Shown here: in pieces, positions 25,545-38,300 of the stretch
Layout of the letters: the number at the start of each line of letters is the position of its first letter
How positions within the stretch are numbered: the first letter of the stretch is position 1
Source: Bugulina stolonifera
Lineage: Eukaryota > Bryozoa > Gymnolaemata > Cheilostomatida > Bugulidae
NCBI GenBank assembly: GCA_935421135.1
Contig: OW285190.1
Coordinates: forward strand, 19,416,501 to 19,480,500
Direction: 5' to 3'
DNA: 64,000 nucleotides
Program-made: the position numbers and the translations under genes
The notes under the pieces: model-generated
The model's input: the letters and a program-made list of their open reading frames with translations, nothing else
Told to the model about the DNA's origin: nothing
Databases searched by the model: none

Positions 25545-26345
25545 AGTAGGTGACTATACTGTAGCATACACTATACTGTACTGTGGCATACACTATACTG
25601 TAGCATACACTATACTGTAGCATACGCTATACTGTAGCATACACTATACTGTAGCATACACTATACTGTAGCATGCACTATACTGTACTGTAGCATAGAC
25701 TACACTGCACTGTAGCATACACTATACTGTAGCATGCACTATACTGTACTGTAGCATAGACTACACTGCACTGTAGCATACACTATACTGTACTGTAGTA
25801 TAGACTACACTGCACTGTAGCATACACTATACTGTACTGTAGCATACACTATACTGTACCGTAGCATACACTATACTGTACTGTAGCATACACTATACTG
25901 TACTGTAGCATACACTATACTATACTGTAGCATACACTATACTGTAGCATACACTGTACTGTAGCATACACTATACTGTAGCATACATTATACTGTACTG
26001 TAGCATAGACTACACTGCACTGTAGCATAGACTATACTATACTGTAGCATACATTATACTGTACTGTAGCATACACTATACTATACTGTAGCATACACTA
26101 TACTGTACTGTAGCATACACTATACTGTACTGTAGCATACACTATACTATACCGTAGCATACATTATACTGTACTGTAGCATAGACTACACTGCACTGTA
26201 GCATACACTATACTGTACTGTAGCATACATTATACTGTACTGTAGCATAGACTACACTGCACTGTAGCATACACTATACTATACTGTAGCATAGGCTATA
26301 CTATACTGTAGCATACACTATACTATACTGTAGCATACACTATAG
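25545..26345. repeat. minisatellite of GTAGCATACACTATACT
   Basis: About 40 units of 15-23 bp (CATACACTATACTGTA, some with an extra CTGTA, some as CATAGACTACACTGCA) lie directly 3' of the TRIM-like gene stop codon. They are probably in or just beyond its 3' UTR. Variant runs repeat in the same order, which shows block duplication. Confidence 0.95.
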
Positions 26346-26367
26346 AGTATAATACTGCATACTCTAC

Positions 26368-29300
26368 TCAGTGGTTCATTGGGAACTTTAACAGTCCGTG
26401 ATCTCTAGCAGCTGCCCACAGTACACCATCTCTGATACACATGCCTTGGATATTATCACCACCAGTAATATCGGTGAACTTGGAATGTTTTAACTCCTGC
26501 TTCACTTCTCCTGTAACACAATATTATTGCATAATTATACAATATATGGTATACACAGTATATTATATTCATATTATACTACATATATGTGTAAGCATCA
26601 CATGATTCACATACCATAATGTATACTATATATTATTATACAGTGTATCTACTACAGTATAATATATACGTGTATGTCTAACCTACAACATGCATATCAC
26701 ATAATTATGATGTAAGAAATAAATGTCTGTATTGTCATTACCATATTACTGGGTAACATGACAGCGTAATTACAATTAAATAGCATATAGCAGAGCTGGG
26801 TCCAAGTCATAGATTTGACTTGACTTGCCAAGTCAAGTCACAAGTCGACTTGACTTGGACTTTCCAACTTGCTGACTTGACTTGACTTTGACTTGCTCAT
26901 CAATGTGACTTGACTTGACTTGACTTGGACACATGAATGACTTGTGATTTTGACTTGTCTATATATTTCACACACAATGCTGCTTATCTTACAAGTCAGG
27001 ACATTCATCATATAACTAAAGACGAAACGGTCTACAGTTTACGGTCTGCGGTCTGCCATCCTCCAATCAGATTTGGGGTCGAGAATTGGGACGATTCATA
27101 TATGTTGCAATGCTGCCGGTCAGGATCTCGGCTCCGGGTGGCGCTACGACCCTGGGACCGGGTTCCCCTGCATCGCTGCCGGGGTGGGTCTCTAGCCTGA
27201 GGCCCTCGGACCCGACCTAGGGTAGGGTGGGTGCTCGACCCAGCCCACCTGCAGATTACGTGTTAGAACTCGGGCTATACCGGGAGCAGAGATCCTCTTA
27301 GACACTTGATTTATATATGTTACAATGCTGCCTGTGAGGATCTTGGTTCCGGGTGGTGTTAGGACTTTGGGACCGGGTCCCCAGGCATCGCCGTAGCCTT
27401 AGGCTTTCACCCCTGACCAAGGGCGGGGTGGATGCCTGACCCACCCCACCCGACTCTTTGGTGTTGGAACTCGGGCTATAGACTTGGAGTTGTCTTCTTA
27501 ATGCAAGAGAGCGCAACTCCTTATGGAATCACTGTAACATACCTGCGCCACCAGAGGTCATGCACATGCATGACCACAGCACATGAACACAAGCCATCAT
27601 TACACGCGAGCGAAGCGAGCAACTAATGCAGTGAGACTTGCGTCGCAGACCAAGCACGAAGTGCTTGTTATACAATATTTGGTATATGCTGTATAATTAT
27701 TATAGTCATATTTTACTGTGTGTAAGCATGACATATAAATATAGAGCATATATTACAATGTATACAATGTATACAATGTATATAATATAACAGTTTGTAG
27801 ATCGATCTATAGGCTACAACAATGTCACATACAACATAAGAAATATATGCCTATATTGTCACCAGGTAATATCATATTCCTGTGTAACATTACTACATAA
27901 TTGTAATAATATAGCAGGACATATCATTATAATATATTATACCAGGGAAGCCCAAATGTGTCCCTAAGGGACACAGTGTCCCTTTGCATGGATTTTGGTG
28001 TCCCTTCACCACTTCTCAAATTTTACATGCAAACATGTCTTTTTGTGGCTAAGTAGTGAAAGCAATTAAACTGCTCAAGTCACAGTCAAAAGTACATCAC
28101 AATGTCAAAAAAATCCCCACATTTGGAAATCCCAAAATATTTATAGCTAACAGAGACTTAGATTTCAGTCAAAGATTTAAAACCTACAGAAAATTGATGG
28201 CCTGATTGACCTAATCACAGTGCCAAGAGCTGAAGACAGAGTAAAGTGGAAAGAGTAGCTATCCCAAACTATCTAAAATTGCTGTCAAACTGGTAGCACA
28301 TTCTTGTGTGAGAGTTTGTTGAGTCACCTGAACTATATTAAAAGCAAAAATCAGACAAGATTGGCTTACAAACATACCAGACAGCTACTAAAAAAGACAT
28401 AAACTTTAGATACAAAAGAAAGGACAATTCCATGTCGCCCACTAATAGTTGTGTTCACAGGTGAATCATGTAACATGCATAAAAGATTCATTACAATTTT
28501 TATTTAATTTGCTGACATAAATTCTTCTAATCTTAAGGCCGAATCTGACTAGCGAATATTTTCACCGCGTTTCCACCACTTTTGCCATCGTGACAACTTT
28601 TTTCCCACTGAACAACACACGAGCAATGTTTCTTCCATGCACGCAATTTCTAGTCTGAGCATGTGTGCCAATGCAGGTAATTATTTTTATGTCTCCTATG
28701 TGGACACTCACATTATATTCAATTTTGAATTTTTTTTTTACAGACGGAAGTGAGGAATGGAGTCGGTAAACACTTTGCTGGCCAATCAGAAGCCAGCGTT
28801 ATTGAAAGTGAAACATGAAATATTAAACATAGCATGCCTGATATTTAGAGAACAAGGCATGTTCGCTCAATTTTGTGACGGCCTGTCGCTCCACCGTCAA
28901 TTCGCGGCGAATAACAGCGCAAAATTCGCCCAGTCTGTTTCTACCTTTATTTTTTTCGTGTACTCCAAAAAGTATGACTATCGCTGTTATACTTTGGTTG
29001 AAACAAACTCAATGAATACATGTATTATAACTATAAAATAACTCGTATTGTATCATGATCAAATTTTCTTTTTAATAACTGTATAAATACAGCAGCATAA
29101 CTAGGTGTCCCTTCACCTAGTGCACTTTTAGAATTTGTCCCTTTCCACCAAAAAGTTTGGGCATCCCTGATATATACACTGGAGTCTATATTGTATTGCG
29201 TAATAATATACCATGTACGCTGTTATTGATCTAATGCTAATGTATAATATGCTACTATGAACTACATACATGTGCATATTATATACATACATGTAACATA

Positions 29301-32300
29301 ATATACAGTTACAGTATATATTATTATCAATGTATAATAATTATATTATGTATTGTATAATGTAGATATACTGACCTGTATCTGAGTGAAGTATCATAAT
29401 AGATTTGGACTGTCTACTCCATACCCATACCTCATCATTATAACAGTATACACCTCTAGGGTCCTTTACTGCAGTAGAGGTCCATGTGAACTCCCTCATG
29501 TTATCTCCCCGTGTGTTGACTCTGTACACTCTATTAGCCCCAAAGTCTGATATGAGTAGGTGGTGAGGTGGACAGATACGGAGGTGTACTGGTCTACGAA
29601 ATGTAGAGTGTTTGATAGGAGGAAGTAGAGTACCATTTGTAGAGTAAGCTACTACCTGCTTGTTGTCAGGGTCAGGTACACAAACCTTGCTGTCCACTAC
29701 AGCTATATTTGATATAAACCCATAGTCTGGTACAGACCATCTATTCACTTCATTATACTGAGTATCAAACACAATGACATGTCTCTTAGTACTTGGTTTA
29801 GGTGATGCACACAAAGTATAGATATGATTATCATACTGCTGTATTGAGACTATGCCACCAGTATCTGATGTGTCTACTCCCCTTACAGCAGGGGTGCCAC
29901 CAAATGCAGTATGAATTTTACTGAATTTTACTACATCAAACCCTCCACCCCTACCCACCAGTATCCGTCCTTCTCCAACAGCTACATCATAGCAACACTT
30001 AGATAGTATAACAGAGTGTACACCTAGACTAGTAGTACCTGTATAATACATATATATATATAGTATAACAGAGTGTACACCTAGACTAGTAGTACCTGTA
30101 TAATACATATATATATAGTATAACAGAGTGTACACCTAGACTAGTAGTACCTGTATAATACACATATATACATATATATAGTATAACAGAGTGTACACAT
30201 AGACTAGTAGTACCTGTATAATATATATATATATAGTATAACAGAGTGTACACCTAGACTAGTAGTACCTGTATAATACACATATATATAGTATAACAGA
30301 GTGTACACCTAGACTAGTAGTACCTGTATAATACACATATATACATATATATAGTATAACAGAGTGTACACATAGACTAGTAGTACCTGTATAATATATA
30401 TATATATATAGTATAACAGAGTGTACACCTAGACTAGTAGTACCTGTATAATACATATATATATATAGTATAACAGAGTGTACACCTAGACTAGTAGTAC
30501 CTGTATAATACATATATATATATAGTATAACAGAGTGTACACCTAGACTAGTAGTACCTGTATAACACACACATATATATAGTATAACAGAGTGTACACC
30601 TAGACTAGTAGTACCTGTATAACACACACATATATATAGTATAACAGAGTGTACACCTAGACTAGTAGTACCTGTATAATACACATATATATAGTATAAC
30701 AGAGTGTACACCTAGACTAGTAGTACCTGTATAATACACATATATACATATATATAGTATAACAGAGTGTACACATAGACTAGTAGTACCTGTATAATAT
30801 ATATATATATATAGTATAACAGAGTGTACACCTAGACTAGTAGTACCTGTATAATACATATATATATATAGTATAACAGAGTGTACACCTAGACTAGTAG
30901 TACCTGTATAATACATATATATATATAGTATAACAGAGTGTACACCTAGACTAGTAGTACCTGTATAACACACACATATATATAGTATAACAGAGTGTAC
31001 ACCTAGACTAGTAGTACCTGTATAACACACACATATATATAGTATAACAGAGTGTACACCTAGACTAGTAGTACCTGTGTAATACATATATATATATATA
31101 TATAGTATAACAGAGTGTACACCTAGACTAGTAGTACCTGTATAATACACATATATATAGTATAACAAGAGTGTACACCTAGACTAGTAGTACCTGTATA
31201 ATGCATATATATATATATAGTATAACAGAGTGTACACCTAGACTAGTAGTACCTGTATAATACACATATATATAGTATAACAAGAGTGTACACCTAAACT
31301 AGTAGTACCTGTATAATACATATATATATATAGTATAACAGAGTGTACACCTAGACTAGTAGTACCTGTATAATACACATATATATAGTATAACAGAGTG
31401 TACACATAGACTAGTAGTACCTGTATAATATATATATACATGTATATAGTATAACAGAGTGTACACCTAGACTAGTAGTACCTGTATAATACATATATAT
31501 ATATAGTATAACAGAGTGTACACCTAGACTAGTAGTACCTGTATAACACACACATATATATAGTATAACAGAGTGTACACATAGACTAGTAGTACCTGTA
31601 TAATACACACATATATATAGTATAACAGAGTGTACACCTAGACTGGTAGTACCTGTATAATATATATATATATATAGTATAACAGAGTGTACACCTAGAC
31701 TAGTAGTACCTGTATAATACATATATATATATAGTATAACAGAGTGTACACCTAGACTAGTAGTACCTGTATAATACACACATATATATAGTATAACAGA
31801 GTGTACACCTAGACTGGTAGTACCTGTATAATATATATATATATATATAGTATAACAGAGTGTACACCTAGACTAGTAGTACCTGTATAATACATATATA
31901 TATATAGTATAACAGAGTGTATACCTAGACTAGTAGTACCTGTATAACACACACATATATATAGTATAACAGAGTGTACACCTAGACTAGTAGTACCTGT
32001 ATAATACACACATATATATAGTATAACAGAGTGTACACCTAGACTGGTAGTACCTGTATAATATATATATATATATAGTATAACAGAGTGTACACCTAGA
32101 CTGGTAGTACCTGTATAATATATATATATATATATAGTATAACAGAGTGTACACCTAGACTAGTAGTACCTGTGTAATACATATATATATATATATATAT
32201 AGTATAACAGAGTGTACACCTAGACTAGTAGTACCTGTATAATACATATATATATATATAGTATAACAGAGTGTACACCTAGACTAGTAGTACCTGTATA

Positions 32301-35300
32301 ATACACATATATATAGTATAACAGAGTGTACACCTAGACTAGTAGTACCTGTATAATACACATATATATAGTATAACAGAGTGTACACCTAGACTAGTAG
32401 TACCTGTATAATACACATATATATAGTATAACAGAGTGTACACCTAGACTAGTAGTACCTGTATAATACATATATATGTATAGTATAACAGAGTGTACAC
32501 CTAGACTAGTAGTACCTGTATAACACACACATATATATATATAGTATAACAGAGTGTACACCTAGACTAGTAGTACCTGTATAATACATATATATGTATA
32601 GTATAACAGAGTGTACACCTAGACTAGTAGTACCTGTATAATACACATATATACATATATATAGTATAACAGAGTGTACACATAGACTAGTAGTACCTGT
32701 ATAATATATATATATATAGTATAACAGAGTGTACACCTAGACTAGTAGTACCTGTATAATACATATATATATATAGTATAACAGAGTGTACACCTAGACT
32801 AGTAGTACCTGTATAACACACACATATATATAGTATAACAGAGTGTACACCTAGACTAGTAGTACCTGTATAATACACACATATATATAGTATAACAGAG
32901 TGTACACCTAGACTAGTAGTACCTGTATAATACATATATATATATAGTATAACAGAGTGTACACCTAGACTAGTAGTACCTGTATAACACGCACATATAT
33001 ATAGTATAACAGAGTGTACACCTAGACTAGTAGTACCTGTATAATACACATATATATAGTATAACAGAGTGTACACCTAGACTAGTAGTACCTGTATAAT
33101 ACATATATATATATAGTATAACAGAGTGTACACCTAGACTAGTAGTACCTGTATAATACATATATATGTATAGTATAACAGAGTGTACACCTAGACTAGT
33201 AGTACCTGTATAATACATATATATAGTATAACAGAGTGTACACCTAGACTAGTAGTACCTGTATAATACATATATATATATAGTATAACAGAGTGTACAC
33301 CTAGACTAGTAGTACCTGTATAACACACACATATATATAGTATAACAGAGTGTACACCTAGACTAGTAGTACCTGTATAATACACACATATATATAGTAT
33401 AACAGAGTGTACACATAGATTAGTAGTACCTGTATAATGCATATATACATGTATATACATGTATATAGTATAACAGAGTGTACACCTAGACTAGTAGTAC
33501 CTGTATAATACACATATATATAGTATAACAAGAGTGTACACCTAGACTAGTAGTACCTGTATAATACATATATATATATATATATATAGTATAACAGAGT
33601 GTACATCTAGACTAGTAGTACCTGTATAATACAACATGTATATATAGTATAACAGACTGATACACCTAGCCCTACTCCTACACCATAACAAATAAAATGT
33701 AAATATAACCATTCATACCATATCAATATTATTACTTACCTGTGTGACTGTGGGTAGCAGGTGCTTGGACAGATTCTCGTGCAGGTGCTTGCACCTGTTT
33801 GTTTACTTGTCTAGATTTAGCAGGCATATGCTGACTCCCAGGCACCTCCTTATCTGTATAAAACATACATTGTATAGTAAGAGGTACACCAGATGTTTCA
33901 TACACTTGTTCAGACCTACAAAACTATCACACCATTAGTATGTGCGTGTGTGGAGATGTACAATCAATACTATGATATACCCAGCACTCATAACGTAGAT
34001 AGTTTGGTATTGTGATAAAACCGCCGGTCCACAGCACCCCCAGGATCACATACGCAGATGCCGTTAAGAAGGCCCTGGTACCCATGTACCAAATGTTATC
34101 CCTCCTGGACAGCTCTAAGAGAATCGTAACAGCTAGCCTCCCTTGGCTAGTCACTTAACAATGTTATTAGCTGACATTCAATATCTTATCCATGCATTGT
34201 TTATCCATATTATCCATGCATTCATTACCTTATTATCCACTGCGTGTCTTATATACATGTCTGTACTAGCAATCAAGCCTTGGAATTACATTCTATTGCA
34301 ACTTGGTTTTTCCCACATTTATACTTATGTAGTAATTGTCTATTCTTACTTGATTGTGAATTATTAGTCTTTTTGCCACTTTATATTGTAACCACGTGGC
34401 CGACCTTATGGATTTAGCTCATATTTACAGACGACATGCTTCTACCTATTGTAAGCACATTTTGTGCAATGGCCGACCTTTTCATATGGCCGAGTCGGGC
34501 GGAACCAGACATATTGTTGCGTAAGTTCCGGAGCCGACTCCATGTCGGTTAACCGACACCATGTCGTCCCTTTTTTGCCGGAAGTTTGTTATGTATATAA
34601 AGCAGTGCATTTTCTATTGTGAATCAGTCGTTGATTGCGCTTGAATAAAGCAACATCTCCTAACTCAACCTACAGAGGCTTACTCTTTAGGCGGGTAGTT
34701 CTCCCTGAGAATCCTTTGGGTTCAGTACGGTTCAAACTCACCTCATCCTAGGCTAAGCACACCTATCCACCCCTTAGGCCGATCCCGGGTTCTAATGAAC
34801 CTAGCGTCGGACTTAGGCTCTTAAGGTTAGATACTCTTTCTCTACACTCCCTTGGAGTATAAACCCTGCATGACCTACGTCGGTCCTGAGCTCCAATGAG
34901 TCTCGGCATCGGCCTACGTCTGATATAATATACAATCTACACTATAAAGAGCACCCATAACTGTTCACTCTTTTATGTAATGAGCAGAAGGTACACTTGC
35001 ATACCTGTAGCCCTCGGCTCTCGTATGCAATAGTACTCCAAAACATTACAGTATAATGTTGCAGGAATAATATGGTAAAACAATATAGTAGGAATTGTAA
35101 CTTTCTTTGAAACCAAAAGAAGGCATCCGTTGAATGTTGTCCGGCCATCCAAATAAATTTGTCATTCGAATAAAAATGATGCTTGTACAGTATTATCATT
35201 ACCACCATTAGAACTGGTGTGGTATCCTATAACCCAAAGAGGTATATACACCCCATTGTCTATGACCTAATTCACTCACTCGATCACAATGATCATGTGA

Positions 35301-38300
35301 CCATACCATAATCATACAACAGGGGGTGATAACTTCTACTTCTGTATTATACTTATTAGTTCCCATACTGATAACACTTACCCAAAGACAGTTTATCTAC
35401 CAGTCTTATATACTCTCTGTCTGATATGTTACTCATACTCTTCTCATACTCCCCCAACACTGATCTCTGTTCTGCCAACTGTTTACTCAATCTCTGAATC
35501 TCTCTATTCATCTGGTTCACTTCTTCTAGAACCTTCTGAATGTCAGTAGCTGAGGCTCTACTCATTTTATCCTTTATATCAGATACCAGAGCAGTTTGCT
35601 GTAATAACATACACATAGACATATACAGGCACACATAGACATACTAAACATAGACATATATATACATTGTACACTTTATATTAATACAATACAATTGTAC
35701 GTACAGGTTGAGGGTGCGTGGCTATAGGCTACCTACCTCTTATCTAGTCTAAAAGGAGATAGAACACACGCTTACCTTCTTCTTCGTGGTTTCTATGACT
35801 CCCTGTTTGAATACTTTCCAACTCTCAAATCTAGCTCTATACAGTTGTATGAACTCATCGTTGTATACTTCAGTTTTATGTGTTTCTCTCTTCACACATT
35901 TACTCTCTCTGCTACATCTACAATGATATTCATAGGCTAGCATGATTTTCTCAAATATTCTATTAAAATATTCCATAAAAAGTGAAGGTTCCTTAGAGAA
36001 TGTTCACCTGTTCAAATGTGAATCAGAAAACAAATATTTAGTAATAGAAAAGTTTCAAAATAGACATTTAGCAACAACAACATGTACATGCTTATAATGC
36101 GATATATAATCCGTGCATGGTTTACGAAATTCAGTACAGTTGTACTGTACAGTCAATATAGTATTAGGTATAATATAGCTGATAACATAATATGGCTCAA
36201 CCTCTTACCTGAAGCAGAGGAATAAGTTACACAAAGTACAGTAGAGATCAATGTGTCTGCTGCACTCAGCTGATTCACACAACTCATTCTTATCTACAGA
36301 ATAACAATTGGTAGTTAGAGATCATGTATTCAGTTACCATATTCTGATTGGTGGTATTTGAATTACCAAAATAATTATACAATATATGTATAAATATCAC
36401 AAACAATAGGTCTACCTGTGAGATGATAGTTCTGCAGGGCAGCAGATAACTGTTGTATTTCATTCTGTAGATCTGACGCTAATCTACACACAGGATATGA
36501 TGTCATACGTGTCTCTGTGAGCCTGTCCTTACAGAAGGAACACACCTTACTAGGACCTTTTAGTATTGTACATGTATCTGTAAGTAACATGTGTTACACT
36601 TTACACTCACTACACTGTATATATAGTACAGTTAGTAGATAGACTAAGTTCTATTATACTCACTACACTGTATATATAGTACAGTTAGTAGATAGACTAA
36701 GTTCTATTATACTCACTACACTGTATATATAGTACAGTTAGTAGATAGACTAAGTTCTATTATACTCACTGCACTGTATATATAGTACAGTTAGTAGATA
36801 GACTAAGTTCTATTATAATCTCACTACGCTGTATATATAGTATAGTTAGTAGATAGACTAAGTTCTATTATACTCACTACACTGTATATATAGTACAGTT
36901 AGTAGATAGACTAAGTTCTATTATACTCACTACACTGTATATATAGTAGAGTTAGTAGATAGGCTAAGTTCTATTATACTCACTACACTGTATATATAGT
37001 ACAGTTAGTAGATAGACTAAGTTCTATTATACTCACTACACTGTATATATAGTACAGTTAGTAGATAGGCTAAGTTCTATTATACTAACTACACTGTATA
37101 TATAGTACAGTTAGTAGATAGACTAAGTTCTATTATACTCACTACACTGTATATATAAGTAGTATAGTCAGTGCACTTCTATACAGACACGCACTCATTG
37201 ACCCCTGTTTTCAACCAATCACAAGCCGGTATTTCCGATTTCAACCAATCACAGAAGAGCACAAAAATTTTGCACACGACCTTGCCAAGGTCACCCCAAA
37301 ATCCCCCTTCTGATTGGTCGAAAAAACATTTGCACACTTGACCCCGAACCCGGCCACGACCCCTTCCCTCCCTCCTTCCCACCCTCCTCCCCTCCCCCAC
37401 CCCCCACTCCTCCCTCCTCCCCCGCCACCGCTCTCGTCCCGTCCGCACCGCCGCCGCCACCACCACCCTCACCACCGCCACCGCCACCACCACCACCACC
37501 GCCTCCACCACCGCCGCCGCCATCACCGTCATCACCGCCACCCCTCCTCCACCGCCGCCCACCCTTTCCCCGCAACCCCCACTCACCCGAACGACCGATC
37601 GTTTGAGGCGGTCAAGCCGCGTCCGCCCACGTTGCGTGCGGCGCCGACCGTACACGTGGAGGCGACGCCAGTGCCCCGTATCCACCGGGCCAAGCGACTA
37701 GGCCGCGGCCCGCCGCCCATCCCGAGTTACACCGGGGCGGGATTGTAAAGATAAGCTGGTCTGATGGTGGTATTAATGCGAGGAAGGTTCGGTTCTATGA
37801 TATACATTGTATTGATGATAAAGGATGAATGAATAAAAGGTTGTGTGCAAGTGTTAGATTTTGCCTGCCAATAGAGTTTAGTAGGAGTAGGAGTTTAGGT
37901 ACTTATTACTCATCTTCATCAGAAGTTGTAGGAGCTATAATGTTTACGACTTCGGTCTCGGCATACTCTAATTGATAAGCTCCAGCTCCAAACTCTTGAC
38001 ACAGTCTTACCTACAAGATGATTTTAGTTTTTACTCAGACGAATATCACTCAAGGTGGTCAAAGCAAGAAATCTATCCTTCTTTATGTTGTTGGTACCTT
38101 AGCATATCCGGTGATTTGTAGAGGTGAGCTAGTTGTTGAGGGGTTTCACTTTTGTAGTTACGAACTTCAGAATCAGCTCCCAATCTTAGACATAAATGTA
38201 GACATTCGTAGCCTTCATTCTCTATGGCAATGTGAGATGGGGCGTATCCATCTCCCATTCGCTATAATATCAAACAAGGGAATTGAATTAAACTCCCCAT

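Larger units (their letters stand above)
22814..26367. other. intergenic region between SLC39A11 and the TRIM-like gene
   Basis: The 5' end of SLC39A11 and the 3' end of the TRIM-like gene face into this space, both genes being on the minus strand. It holds a foldback at 23,405-23,522, an LTR fragment at 23,990-24,282, a tRNA-like stretch at 24,805-24,868, 4 copies of a roughly 57-bp repeat at 25,118-25,310 and a large minisatellite at 25,545-26,345. I found no further gene. Confidence 0.6.

Noticed and set aside
28757..29041. Transposase of the hAT-like element
   Set aside because: Only 94 codons, with no dimerisation or catalytic motif that I can identify.
29341..33460. Many small frames reading TGTTSLGVHSVIL as separate genes
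   Set aside because: Each is a unit of the acceptor-derived satellite; only 29,376-30,038 is the real exon.
37179..37748. Frames rich in Gly, Arg, Pro or His in the inverted arms (also 44,877-45,224)
   Set aside because: They come from GC-rich triplet-like DNA, are open in several frames, and have no recognisable domain.
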